A stretch of 64,000 bases of DNA from Parus major (Eukaryota; Chordata; Aves; Passeriformes; Paridae): positions 24,813,020 through 24,877,019 of the forward strand of contig NC_031778.1 in the NCBI RefSeq assembly GCF_001522545.3. Direction: 5' to 3'. The translations under genes were made by a program, and so were the position numbers. Positions 35,217 to 48,200 of the stretch are shown piece by piece; position 1 is the stretch's first letter; every line of letters starts with the position of its first letter. Under the pieces are notes generated by a model that was not told the origin of the DNA, searched no databases, and saw nothing but the letters and a program-made list of their open reading frames with translations.

Positions 35217-38200
35217 CCACTGCAGGTGAGTTGTGGGCATGTGCCCATTGCTTCCTTGGTACTTGTGCAGACCGTCAGGACCAGAAGTTTTCATCCAGAA
35301 TGCAAAGATCAAATCCCCACACTTTCTTCCAGTAGTTAAATCTTTATTTATCAGAGCAATAGCCTTCAGAAATCAAAAGCCCGGGTCCTTCCCCCCCACT
35401 GCAGAGTTCATGTGATACCAACAACACCCAGAAGCACCAGAGGCAGTGACTTCTCTGCATCACTCACCCCACACCATGGCCATGCTCCCCGGGCTGGCAA
35501 AGCAGGTTCCAGGGCTGGAGAGTGAATCTTTGGGAAGTGCTGTCAGTCAGACGGGTGAGTGTTCCTGTCCTACGCCTTTGCCAACCCCCTGAAATCAGAG
35601 ATGAAATTAAACTCATTAAACTATTCGAAGCAAGGACTAAAATAAAATTATTCCAATGAGAAATACCTGCATTTAAAAGAAATTATATGGGTATTATCAG
35701 CTAAAGAGGCTGCTGTCTCTTCCAGAACACGCTGCTGCTGACAAGACCTTAACATGTCGCTGGTACCACTAACACCTGAGACAGTAAACAAGAGCTAATC
35801 CTTACACCCTTCTTGTGCTAATGACTGCAGGAGATAACTGGTGTCCCTGGCAAGTGTCCCATTTAATTCAATTAACTCCAGCCAGGCCCTGTTGGTTGCA
35901 CTGGCAGTGTCAGAGAAAGCCAGAAGGCAGATCTGGAGTCAGATGGTAAAACCAAGGCAGTCTGCACCATCCCTCTGTGGCCCAGTTCCCCAGCAGACAA
36001 TCCCAGGGGTAACAACCAACCTGGCATCCACAGCAGCTTCTACAAAAGGGTGTGGAAAAGCATCTTTTTTTTTCTTGAAAATACTCATCTTTTTTTTTCT
36101 GAGAAAATGCAGGCAACTTATTTCATTGTATATTTTGCTTATTTATTCTGAAATGCTGGGTTACGTGTTACAAAATAAGTGTAAGCAGAAGTTTCAGAGT
36201 GTTCCCACCCCCTTCCACAGGTCCAAGGCAGCGGGAAGATCATGTTTCTCCTAACAGAAGGCAGATGTCTGCCAGCTGATCTGGGGGCACACAGAGCTGC
36301 TGGCCCCTCCAGGGGACCCTGACACTTGCAGAGATTGAGTGTCTGAGGTATGAACTGAAACATTCTGATAAACATGAAAAATAAACTAACCATGAAAAAT
36401 TAAGCTGTATGAACAACTGGTACATCCCCTCAATACAATTGATACAGTTCCCAGGTCTTTTTGATAGCAAAAAAATACTTTCCAAATATTTCCTTTTCCT
36501 TTTGAACATGCTTCAGCTGTGAGCTTCAACAGGTAGTGATGTATCCACCAATCCACATTATTCAGTTAAGAAGTTTTTAAGTAGAAAGAGATATACAGAG
36601 AAGTTTTGAAGTGTTAGTCTAGGATAGCAGGTAAAATCCTCAGGAGCCTGTACACTGCCAACATAAATAGAACGTGTATTTAAAGATGGGAGATTATCCA
36701 TTCCTTCACAGGGCTGCCATACCTACTCTGTTGTCAGGTCTTGGTAACAGTTTTATTTGAAGGTCAGTCCAGCACAAATAGCACCCAGAAAATCTCTTCT
36801 GCTGGAAAACAAAGCCTTCAAACCTTCAAAAGGAGCTGTAAAGACTCATATGTGACCATCAGCTTGGACATGTCTCAGAAGCAGCATGAGCCAGTGGAGA
36901 TTTCTGAAGCTTCACCGAGTTTCTTTGTGGAAAACTCGTTATGGCATTCCAGTCATCCTCCAGGATGGCTGAGAGCACAACAGGGAAGCCCAAACATGTT
37001 AAATGTCATTGTGTTGCACCTGCAAATCCACTGGAGAACAATTCTCTGCAAATAAAGCTCAGCTGCTCCATCTCAGCAACTGGCTTCCAAGTCAGAAAGC
37101 CTGTGCTGTGGGCCCACTCATTAGCATTAAATACATGTTTAAATCAACTTCTACATCCTATGGACATTCTTCCTGAGCCACAGCTCCACTGGATAGAAGT
37201 GCTGAGCTCCTGGTACGGGTGTTTGCTCTCATCTCCCCCTTGTTCCCATCTACATGTTTGTATTTTCCAGAAAAGAGCCAACCAGACCCAACTGTGCCCA
37301 GGTGTTTCTATCAGGCACCACTTTTACACCAGTTCAAGATCCAGAAGGAATAACAAGGGGAGACCAGAGCTGTGCAGAAATAACTGCAAGGAAAATGCCA
37401 TTAAGTGCAGCCACAGTCGGAATTCCCACCCCTGACAGGGTTGATGGATCTGAGCTCAGTGCTGCAACCCAGAGCAGGGGTGCACAGAGCACAGCACACA
37501 CGTCCAGGAGAGCACCTGGCTGCACTCAGACCATGCAGCAGAAGTGGGACAGAGCTGATCCATCCTTCCAAGTGCCTCCCAGAAAGCTGCAGCTGGCCAC
37601 TGCCTGAAGAACACTCTGGTTCTTCCTTGCTGCCTACAGGTACAGGGTGCATGTCTATGGCATCCTGCAATTAGCAGCCTCCCCTCTTCAGACCTGTGAG
37701 TGAGTTAGCTCCAACAGGGCTGTGTTGAGCCTTATCTCTTTCAAGGTGAGGTGTCAGCCAAGGGAAAAGTGTGCCTCAGGAGGGCTGGCACCCATGTGAG
37801 CCATATGTGTGTGTGGCAGCAGTGGGACAGCAATAAAAAAAAATGGTGTAAAAACCCCAGGGCCTTTCAAACCATTTCCAAATGCTGCCCCAATTTTCCT
37901 GCTGCGTGTCAGATTCTAGGAAGCCACCACCCAGACAAAGCAGCTGTGGAGCCACATCTAAAACTGCCTCACCTTTTCTGTACCACAGGTGAGGTACAGA
38001 GAGCTGACAGCAGTATTAGCATGAAACTTAGAGGCTAATCGGGTTCTGCAGTCACTGAAACTGATGACAGCTCAGCAATTAACATCCCTGAATGTTCTTG
38101 ACTAAAATAAATGTAAAATTTGCCCCCATTCATGCTTCTCCCTGCTCCATGAGCAAGCACTGCGGTAGCCTGGCACACAGGGGAGTTCTGGCACCCCTGC

Positions 38201-41200
38201 CAGGGCTTGTGGGGTTCCCAGCAGTTACTGGGGCAGGCATAGGTCTGGGGAGAGATTGTTATCTGCAAATCAGCATCATTTCACAGAAATGGAACGTGAT
38301 ATTCAATGCCAGGGCATGGGAACAATCACCAGCACATGAACACACACAAGACAGCGTCCAGCAGGAACGGGGAGCGGTGATGGTGCGGTGTCACGCCCTC
38401 CTCTCTGCAGGTATGTCTGGCAGTGATCCACCCCAGTGCTGCTGCTGCTCCAAGCAAAAGAGAGAGATATCAAAATTAAAAAGTGAGAGCATCTCCTGCT
38501 CAGGGTGTCAGAGTGGGACACAGGCCCAGCCTCTATCAGTACTTCTTGTAAGTGAATCAGAACATCTTCTGTTAAGGTGGGCAATAACACCTACCGAAAG
38601 GCATATGAACCTTTCACTGGACCTCCCAGGGGTGCATCACACATTTGGGGCAGAGGAAAACACACCCTCTTTAACTGTACATGTTATTCTACATGTTATT
38701 TTCAAGTTGAGGGGGTTGTTCTCCAAGATCCATAATGAGAAAGTGAATGCACGGCCATTACAGCTGCAAGCAGCAATTGCTCTGTCTCAGGCAGCGTGCT
38801 GCAGACTTGCTGTGAAGGATATGGCCACCTGCAGCCTCTTTCAGGCTTTCTGTGCAAGTGTGCTGTGTGTGCTCATCTGGCTGTGGTATGCTCACCTGCC
38901 CCGAGCTCACCTGCAATTTGTGCAAGAGCTCTACGATCTCATTTTTAGTTCATTGTTCTGTACAACACTCGGAGTTTCTGATCCATAAAAGCATCTTATG
39001 GTAGAACATTTGAAAAAGCCATGGCATGCTTCTGCCTCCACTCACAACTGAAATCTCTGACTGCTGACAGAGCTGAGCTTCCAAAGCCAGCCCCTCTTCT
39101 GTCCCATCCTTCAGCACCTGCCTTGATTTTGCTGCGGCCGGCAATTTTATCTGCACTCTCTGCTCCAGATGTTGCCTGTGGCTCTCCACGAGAATCTTCC
39201 AGTTCTGCTGTGACCCACGAGGCAAGGAAGGGGCACGGTCTGAGGCCTGTTCCTCACCTCAGCTGTGATGAAGAGGAGGTCACAGCTGGGCCCTGCTGCT
39301 CCTGCTCACAGATGGGAAATCCCTGCCATCACCACACAGCTCATTGCAGTCACTTGCTCCACTCTCCTCCTCCCTTCTTCCTACACTTGCTGCAGGCACG
39401 AAATGTTCCCAGGCTCCCACAGCCATGCCTGGGGCATGCCAAGTCCATATGCTGCTGTCCCTTTCACACACATTTCCAAAGGGCAAAAAAAATCATTCCT
39501 TGGAGATCCGCTTCTCTGTGTGCAGTTCATCAAGCTGAAAGAACAAACCTGGCCAAGATGGCCACAAAAACATGTCACTGTTTAGAAAGGCTTGACACCC
39601 AAAGGTATCAATTACATTATTTTGGGGTAAAGTAATATAACCAGTTTTATTTCCAGTGCAGTGTGCCTAACTTTTTCTTAAGTAAATCGCATTTGTACTC
39701 ATTTGGTTTAAAACTCTTGATGTGCCAGGAAGAAAAATGTCTGCATGTGTATTATATATACTACAGATATTATATACCTCTGCATTATACTACAGACATC
39801 CATTCCTTCAGTATCATTTATATCAGTATTTATATCAGTATTTCAGACTACCATCAGAGCACTCTTGGCTTTATTCTAAAAGTCAGCCCCACAGATTATG
39901 AGCAAAGGAGTTTCTGCATTCGGAGTCCACAGCTCGGGTCTGCCCTTGGCTGTCCCAGGCAGTTAACCCTGTTGGAGGTGTTGGCAGTGCTGCCATCTGA
40001 GGGGACCCCTCTCTGTAGGTGCCATCGTGTGTCCATCAGCCTCCACACCCCACTCTGCCATCGGGCTCTGTCCCCAGGAGCATTGTCATAGCAGCTGAGG
40101 CTCCACTTACAGCTGCCTGCAAAATATAGACTGTGAACAGCATGGGTTTTAAGTGCCAGTTCTTTTCTTGACTGATGCTCCCAGCTGATGGTAAGCTCAT
40201 ATTTCAAGGTAACATCACATTCACCAGTGTCACAAACAATTGCTGCCTTAAGAATCAACCAAATCCTTCCCTTCATTAAGTCTCACCTGAAGAATCCCCA
40301 CATGCAGAAATAAGTCTGACAGCTGTCCGGGATGCCAAGGCATAAGCAGCATAAAGCCCCATGTGCTGGGTGAAAGCTCAGACCCAGGGCTGGAAATGTC
40401 CTCTTGAGCAGCAGTAATTGCAGCTCACATCACAACATTCCCAATTACAACAGCTGAAGATCCCTGTTTCAAAGGGACTGAACGTTTTGGCCAAAGCTGA
40501 ACTCTTGTACTCATCACTGCAGAAGCCTCATGGGGCTCATTCCCCTCCCTGTCCCCTAACATATGTGGATCATCATCCCACAGCTTCTTTTTCTACCAAC
40601 AATATGCATAGCTTTCCAAAGGCAAAGTGGAAATCCCTGCAAGCATTTCTGGTGCCGCTTCCAGTCAGAAATAACAGTAATCTGATCCACAAGTGAATTG
40701 CATTTGTGTTGCTGAACTGCTTTGTACAAGTATCTTTGCTTTGAAAGAGTTTGGCAGCAGTGAGGCACAGGCTAATTTTACTTATAAGGTGTGAATCAAA
40801 GAAGATTTGCAAGTTTCTGAGTCACAGAAAGGAAGCGTCTGTGGCCTTTCACCACTTCTGTCAAGAGAAAATGTCACGGTTCAGCTATTTTAGTGCAACT
40901 TCAGACCGCTCACTGCACCCTGCAGATCCCCATCTCCCAGCACCCTCACGCTCTCCCCAGGCAACCAGTACAATTCCAGTCTTCTCTTGGGACCTGGGGA
41001 ACTCCCAGCTTTACTCAAACCTGCTGCTGTTAATGGGATGCATCACCACGGCCTGCAGTATGAGAGAGTTGAATAAATTCTTAATTTGGCAGAATTCAGC
41101 AGATACTTTGTGGGAGGAAGGGGTGACCAAGGCAAGGGTGAGCTACTTCCCACATTGCACAGCACTGCAATCCCTGGGAAGCTGAGGGCCTAAGCTACAA

Positions 41201-42955
41201 ACCCTGCTGCAGCAGCAGCAAAGCTCCAGGGTGTGCGTGGTGCCCACAGCCTGACTCTGCTGCCACGCAAACAAGGGACTCAACAAACCAACTCCTCCTG
41301 TGCTGCTGTGAGAGCTCCCAGGCTGTCCTGAGTGTGGGGACAGCTCCTAGGAGAGCACACAGGCCTTCAGCTCCGCTTCCTCCAGCCCCAAAGGTTTTGT
41401 GGCCTCTGCTGAGGCCAGGTGTAGCCAGCAGCTCAAGCACCAGGGTCACTGGCTAAAGCCAAACGTGGGAGTCCATTCTGCCCAAGAGACGAGCTGGGAC
41501 AGCCTGTGCCCTCAGTACCTGGCACGTGGCCTCCCCATGTGGCTCCCAGGGTGATCTGTGCTTCCCTCACTTCTTTTTATCCACTGCCCATGACAGACCT
41601 GATCTCCAGGCCCACAGGGATGTGCCAAGGACTGGCACATTACAACTTGTCATTCTACATGAACCTGCTGCTCTCCAGCCCCAACAGGTCATTTTGCTGC
41701 CCTGTCCCCGTCTGGGGGTGACAACATTATCTTCTGCCTTCAAACAGGTCCTCAGGGTTTACAGACAGCAGGCATGGTATAAAAACTGCACAGCAGTTAT
41801 CAGCAGGAGTGGAGGGTCCTCCACCTTCCAGCCATCTGTGGGATCTGCCCATGGAATATATGGGTGAATTCTCCCATGAGAGTCAGTACTGGACATGCTT
41901 ACCTGGCTTAATTATTTATTAATAATTTCACTGCCACGTTCAGCCTGATCCAGCACAGCTACATGGCTCCAGAGCCAAACCAGATTCTTCCCTGGTAGTC
42001 TGTGGAGATGTGTATTTGTCATCTGCAATCTATCCCTTGATTTCTGGCATGTATCTTCAGGGCTTTCTCTTGAAAGCTTTTTCAGATTTCCCTGGGCTTC
42101 TCCCTAACTGCTTTGAGCAAAGCCTCACACTTTAATTGTTGACATCTGTGTCAGGAGAAGGTTTTTTTTACGTTCCCCTTGCTGCAGCACACGAGCTGCT
42201 ACACAAAGGGCTGCCTGCCTGTGTAATGCACCAAAATGTGGAAAGCAGACCGTGTTTTTGGAGGGGGAGGTTTTGGGGGCTTTAACTGTTTGTGATGTTT
42301 TTTCAGAGATAATTGCAGCTCCACACATGAAAATGCTGATAAATAAAAGGCAGCTGAGCAAAGAGGTGAAAAGCTTTACGTACTTGGTTGGATAAAAGCG
42401 AATCTCTCCTCCTTTCCAGGAGTTTGCATTTTGGCTTCACGGTAAAGAAAAATCCAATTAAAAGGAAAAAAAAACCCCTCACTTCTGATTTATTTATTTT
42501 TTTTTAAGTAAAAGATGGGAAATGCAGGAGACCAGATTGATCTCCCTTTCCTGCCAGGCTGAACTCAAATCTGAAACATCTGTTCACATAACTTGAGAGA
42601 AGCTCTTCCAGTCAAGTAATGTAAGCTCAAGCTCTTCCTGCCATCAGTGCAGAACTATCAGTTAAGCTTTTTGTGGAAGCCTAAGAATCCAGACACTTCT
42701 CATGTTCCCTGCAAGCACTGAATAACAATGGGTTCTCACTACCAGCAAATCACTTGCAAAGAAAAATGAGCACCTTTTCCTAGTATTTTAAATCCTAAAA
42801 TCTGTTTTTCTCTAGAACGACTGTGTACACATTATCCTTCAGGAGTTATCCAAACTGGGCAGTACCAGCCATATAAAACAGTATCTTGCCCAGCACAGAG
42901 GGGTTAACTCAGGTGATTGCAAAGATCAAGGATGGGGGAAATATTCAGTTTTTAG
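35217..42955. other. Intergenic, no supported gene
   Basis: About 7.7 kb without a recognised exon or transposon. It contains one unusually long open frame (38092-38988), listed separately. A short AT-rich tract with repeated ATATTATA/TATCAGTATT strings lies at 39755-39845. Confidence 0.6.
38092..38988 (+). CDS. 298-codon open reading frame of unknown status
   Basis: A complete frame runs from ATG (38092) to TAA (38988), with TGA as the triplet immediately before the ATG. There are no N in it. The predicted protein is rich in Cys, Ser and Leu. It has a small Cys cluster (CCCC, about residue 120) and one strongly hydrophobic stretch near residues 249-269 that could span a membrane. I recognise no domain, repeat or transposon signature. 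A CTCTCTGCAGGTATGT string at about 38401 looks like an acceptor joined to a donor, which would be odd inside a true single exon. It is several-fold longer than most open frames in this interval, but there is no independent support for translation, and chance remains the default explanation. Confidence 0.15.
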   Translation: MFLTKINVKFAPIHASPCSMSKHCGSLAHRGVLAPLPGLVGFPAVTGAGIGLGRDCYLQISIISQKWNVIFNARAWEQSPAHEHTQDSVQQERGAVMVRCHALLSAGMSGSDPPQCCCCSKQKREISKLKSESISCSGCQSGTQAQPLSVLLVSESEHLLLRWAITPTERHMNLSLDLPGVHHTFGAEENTPSLTVHVILHVIFKLRGLFSKIHNEKVNARPLQLQAAIALSQAACCRLAVKDMATCSLFQAFCASVLCVLIWLWYAHLPRAHLQFVQELYDLIFSSLFCTTLGVSDP

Positions 42956-43140
42956 CATCACAGATTGGTTTGTGTTGGAAGAGACCTTTAAAAGCCATCT
43001 TGCCCACCAAGCCCACCATCAGCAGAGTCACCTTCCACTATCCCAGGCTGCCCCAAGCCCTGTCCAACCTGGCCTTGAACACTTCCAGGGATGGGCAGCC
43101 AGAGCTGCCCTGGATAACCTGCTCCCACTGCTCAGCTCAA
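42956..43140 (-). mobile_element. CR1 LINE 3' fragment, truncated
   Basis: The plus strand reads ATCACAGATTGGTTTGTGTT then GGAAGAGACCTTTAAAAG, and then CTGTCCAACCTGGCCTTGAA followed by CACTTCCAGGGATGGGCAG. This is the reverse complement of the typical avian CR1 3' end in the expected order. It is severely 5'-truncated. The end near 43140 is approximate. Confidence 0.9.
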
Positions 43141-43680
43141 TCTGCAAGGCAAAGAGCAGCACTTTAGCTGCAAGTACCAAGACCCCAGTTTGCCTTCAGA
43201 AGCTGCACACAGGCCTGGGGTCAGGGCTCCCAGCACTCACCACATCCCCAAGCCTGGCACAAGGGGACCCATGGCTCGTGCAGAGCTCCATTCTGAATAA
43301 ATGCCTGTGTGTGGGTGTGTGGAGAAGAAACAAGACTCTGGCTATACAAATACAGGCAGCCCAGAAACACAGCAGATCAAGCAGGAAGCAGAACCGTGCT
43401 CTACCCTGAACCCAATCCTGTTCCTGCAGCCCTCCAAGAGCTCTCTGTGTTCAGCATGGTCTGGAGCATGAATCCCATCCTGTCAGGGAAAGACTGGAAA
43501 TCAGGGTTCATTTCAGATTCTGGTTCCAATTCTCTCTCTGTGTGTACAAGCCACTTTGTTCCCCTGCTGTTTCCTTCAGCCTCACATGACATGATGGACA
43601 AGTGGGGACTGTCCCCAGCTACAGACCTGCACAATGTCCCAGTCAGGGACCTGGACTGAAATTAAAGGGTTCTGGAAGCC
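43141..43680. other. Intergenic, ATTAAA signal preceding an A-rich tract
   Basis: No gene is recognised. An ATTAAA hexamer at 43661-43666 lies 26 bp before the start of the A-rich run at 43693, the usual spacing between a polyadenylation signal and a poly(A) tail. This may be coincidence or the end of a retroposed transcript. Confidence 0.4.
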
Positions 43681-43855
43681 ACAGGGGAAAGGAAAAAAAA
43701 AAAAAGAAAAAAAAACAAACAAAAACAAAACAAAACCACAAAAAAAACCCCACACCCAAACAACAAAGACAAAAAAAAACCCAAAAAAAACTCCCAGAAA
43801 ACCCCCCAAAAAACCACCAAAAAACCCAAGAAAACCCTGAGAGAAAAAAGAAAAG
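43681..43855 (+). repeat. A-rich low-complexity tract (A with C and G interruptions)
   Basis: About 165 bp made almost only of A runs broken by C or G (AAAAAC- and AAACCC-like). On the minus strand it reads as a spurious Phe/Gly/Val-rich frame. It may be a degenerated poly(A) tail or an expanded simple repeat. Confidence 0.9.
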
Positions 43856-44664
43856 TGGATGTAGTTCACTACATGCAGTAGCTTTCCCGTGTGCAGGAAT
43901 GCCATCCTGGTTGTTTCTGCCTTCTCCGCACACAGCAGTAGATGGAGCCCTGCTCCCCTGGTCGGGGCTGCAGCAGCACCAGCGCTCCCAGCTGCAATGA
44001 CCCTGCCAGGACCTGCCAGCACTGCCGGGGATCGCACAGGAGGGACCTCGGGCTCACAGCTCCTGCCTGACTCGTGAAATTCACTGAAACCTGGGACTAA
44101 CAAAAGTATCCGACTGACCACAGTGTTACCTTTTTTTTTTTCCATTTAGGCATTGGGTAATGTTTCTTTCTTTTGTAAACTCTCATCAGGATTACACGGA
44201 CTTCACCAGTTTTATTTATTTTGCAAAATAAGGAACTACAAGGTTTACTTGTCATACTTAGAAAGAACATATGTAATAGTTGTACCATGGCTGTGAGCAC
44301 TGCAGACTACATTATCCAGAGGATTTTACAAGAACTAAAGGTCAGGATCCATGGCTAATTTCTCAGCCACTGCTTGCAGCTCTGATGCCTGCAGCCTGTG
44401 TGTGACAGGACAGAGAAGAGATCATGGAACACTGGCACCTCTGTGCAACTTGGGAAAAAATTATAAATGTGTATGTTGATTTTCTCTCCCCTCCTCCACC
44501 TCCAAGTGCTGCTGCAAGTGACACCAGTGCAGCCTGCACGGGTGCAGGCAGCCTCTGGAGCCATGCAGCACTGGGCCACAGCTCCTGCTGCAGCCCCAGG
44601 AAGACACGTCACTTCTACAGCAACAGCTGACAAATGGAATATTTCAGAGCAGTAAGAACAAAAT

Positions 44665-45262
44665 CCACAGAATCACAGAATATGCAGAGCTGGGAGGGAC
44701 CCACCAGGATCACTGAGTCCAGCTCCTGGTCCTGCAGAGTCACACAATGCTCCTGAAGGTATTGTCCCAATGCTCCTTGAACTCTGTCAGGCCTGATGCT
44801 GTGACCACTGCTCTGGGAAGCCTGTTCCAGTGCCCAGCCACACACTGCATTTAATATTTAACCTAAACCTCCTCTGACAACTTCAGGCCATTCCTTCAGG
44901 TCCTGCCACTGGTCACCACAGAGGAGAGATCACTGTCTGCCCTTCCTCCTCTCCTCATGAGGAAGCTGTAGACTGTGATGAGGTCTCCCTTCAGTCTCCT
45001 CCAGGCTGAACCCTCAGCCAACCCTCATCTGGCTTCCCCTCAAGGCCCTTCACCATCTTCATCATGTTTATCCAGCTGTGAGATGGACAGTTTGTCCAGA
45101 AGGATATTATGAGAGACAGTATTGAAAGCTTTACTGAAATCTCAAAAGATTACATCAAGTGGCCCCCCTTGATCATCTAGGTGGGTTACTGTGTCATAAA
45201 AGAAAATCAGGTTTGAGAAGCGGGACTTTCCTCTCATAAAGCTGTGCTGGTTTAGACTGCTC
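44665..45262 (-). mobile_element. CR1 LINE relic with part of the reverse transcriptase
   Basis: The 3' side (44665-45060) begins CCACAGAATCACAGAATATG and continues through GAGCTGGGAGGGACCCACCA, CTGTTCCAGTGCCCAGCC, AACCTAAACCTCC and TCTCCTCCAGGCTGAACCC, all reverse complement of CR1 3' sequence. The 5' side (about 45070-45262), read on the minus strand, encodes LNQHSFMRGKSRFSNLIFFY near 45240, then DFSKAF and LLDKL. These are the CR1 ORF2 reverse transcriptase segment between the finger and palm motifs. A TGA at 45142-45144 interrupts the frame. The two parts are joined with the intervening ORF2 sequence missing, so the copy is internally deleted and dead. Confidence 0.93.
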
Positions 45263-48200
45263 TCTCTTTCTAACAAATGCTTTGGAGGTTGGGTTTTTTT
45301 TGTGTTTTGGTTGGCTAGTTTAAAAATGCACCATGCACATTCTGCTTCCTTCTGCTGCTGCTTGACTGTAAATAAGAGCAATCCATGCTGCCAGGGAAGG
45401 CTCTCCTCAAAGACAGGATAACCTGCTGTTCTCTGGAAACATGTGCTGCTAGACAAGCAATACATAAAACCACATTTTGTCTGGTTTTAGATTCTTTGAA
45501 GAAGACCATGTTATGTAGATAGGAAAATTGAGAATATTGAAGAGTTACATGAGATGCTGGAGATTATATTTGCCAGCAAGGTAACTCAATATACATCTAT
45601 TCTGGCACTCAATAATTTAAGAGAGGCCCCCAGCAGTGAATTACAGGATGATTTGCTCACAGCAGCAGCTCTCCATACTAGAGAGGGGCCAGAACTTTCA
45701 GTTAGGCACTCACAACCACACATCCCATCTGCACAGTCCAGCTTCAAAATGTGAGTTTTTGCTGATTTTTCATTTCTTCAAATAGAAATTAACAGTAGAA
45801 GGGAGATGAGACACCCATCCCTGAAGAAAGGGGTTTTCTACTGATTAGCCTAGAAGTGATTTGCTTTCTGAATTCAAGAGCTTATGCTGCCTCTGATCCT
45901 GCCCCCTGATGCTGACTAGGTATGATGGTCTGTTCATACAGGATCCAAGCCCCAGCCCTAACTGAGTAAAAATCTAGGTGAGGACTTCAGCATTTGATCT
46001 TTACAAAGCAGAAGCTAACAGCTTCTTTGTCTGCAGACAAATTAAATCCTTCAGAGTAGTGAAAATTAAACAGTCCTGCAGTCACGAGTGCTGGCATCTG
46101 GAAAGCTGCCACTGAGCCAATAATGGCATTGTCTAGCACAGCTCAGAGGGAGGTCCCAGCATCCCAGAGCAGCCACACATCTGGAGACTGGGACCACAGC
46201 CATCAGCAACCCATCTTTAAGTAGCACATTCTTGCTCTTCCTGCCAGCTGCTCATCCTCTCTCACCACAGGCCAAGGGCAGCAGCCCACGAGCAGCAATG
46301 TGGGACTGGGGACAAACTGGAGCAGCCACATGCACAGAGAAAGGTCCCTCAGTAGAACCCTGTGTGCATACACCTGCTTTCTTCACACAAACACGGACAA
46401 CTGGCTCGTTTGTCACACACCTGCATTTGAACAGGACACAGCCACTTTCACTGGTTCCTTCAGGTATCTGTGAGGAGTGTAAAGTGCTGGGGATGACTGT
46501 TCCTGGCTTACTCCAGCCTGGCCATGGTACAAGTTTCTTGTGTGCAGCAGAGCCACACTGCTTAGGAATGGGAGGAGAATCAGAGCTAGGAAGTGGGAGA
46601 CGAACCAAACATGCAGATTATCACTCACAACCAGAGACAGAGAACAATTTCCAGAGAGGTGGGGATGGAGCTTGCACGAGGTATTCACCCTTTAATGCTA
46701 CTCACCAGCAGCTGCCTGCAGAAGAGCCCGGGCAGGGATGGGAAGACCAAAGCAGGGAAGGTGCTACAGGAGCCAGCAGCAAGAACACAGATGGATGATA
46801 CAGCTGTGGGAGGAGAAGCACACTCACATGAAACATCCATCACCACATGCACAGTGCTCCTGGGGGTGCCAGAGGTGGCTGATTCACAGCACTCCCCTCT
46901 GTAGTACAGAGAGCTGACAAGAGTTAAGGAGCAGAAGGAGATAAAGCACTAAAGAGAAGAGGGACATAAAATGTTGGAGAGGAGATATACATGAGTGTCC
47001 AAACACACACAAGGACAAGCTTGAGTAGAAGGAATGGACAGCTTTAGCACTGAATCACTGCTTCTCTTCCTGAAGTACCTGCCTTGTATTTGAAAAGACT
47101 TTCAAGGTACCAGGCTGTAGAAATCTGCATCACTGCTGAGCAAGCTGGATAGCACAGGGCAAACCAAGAGGAAACAGAGCAACCATGCACGAGGTGTCCA
47201 CCACTCTATAGAAGAGCAGTTCAGGCTGGCTAAGGGTGGCTGGGAGAAGATCCTGCTCCCAAGGAAGAAAAAGGAAAGGAAATTCCAAGAAGTTTCTTGG
47301 CAGCCTGGTTCTGTACCCACTGACATCCACTGCAAGGGGTATTTGTTGGCTCAAGAGATGTACCTTTAGTGCTGGCAATAACTACATGGTTAATTAGGCC
47401 ATCTTCTCTCTCTGACAGTAAAAGAGACCCAAGTGTCTCAGATTCACCCAAGTAGATTTCTGTCCCAGCTGCCCCTTTCAGAACACTTGTCTGGAAAAAA
47501 AAAGTCTTAGGATCAATCAGTATCTTATTCTCCAAGTTCATGCATAAAACACCTGGTGCATCCACACAAGCTGCTGTTCAGTCAACTCTGATACTGATTG
47601 CTCATAGCAATGGCAAATGCACACAGGGCTCTCCACTGTAGGTGTATGCTTCAGAAAAATCTAGTCATCTTTGCCTGCAATTGTAGCAAGAAAATAAAAC
47701 CTCAAAAAGAATCTGCAGGTACTTCTATTTAATGTTTCAGTGCTTCTTGGTCAGAGGGATGGGCCTGCACCTATTGGTTTTCCCAGCAAATATAACTGAT
47801 GTCTTCCATGTGTGCAAGGCCTCCAGCAGTAGAGTTTAGCTGACAATTTCATCCCTTCAGAGACTTCACTTATTGGTACTGCATCATCTGCCTGTAGAAT
47901 AAGGCTTTTACATCATGTCTGATTGGGAACATGAGCTTCCAAAAGCCCAGAGCTACATCAGGTGAGCTTTTTGCTGGCTTTTTGATAATGTTCCTTTGAG
48001 CTTACCACAGCAGGAGTTTGGCTCCTGCAGCATTGACTACAGGGGACACACCTGGCATGGATATCTTCAGGACTGGCCAGGTTCTTCCACCCATCAGGAG
48101 GAAGGGATAGCTTTTTCCTTGCTCAAGCTATGGATTACTGTAGCTAGGCATAACAGGGATCACCTCTGGAGGCCTGTGGTTTCCTCAGCACAGGGTGCTG

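Noticed and set aside
43582..44145. 187-codon minus-strand frame with a Phe/Gly/Val-rich hydrophobic run
   Set aside because: The hydrophobic run is the translation of the T-rich complement of the A-rich tract at 43681-43855.
45142..45465. 107-codon minus-strand frame as a host gene
   Set aside because: Its C-terminal part is a CR1 reverse-transcriptase remnant ending at a nonsense codon. The rest is unrelated flanking sequence.
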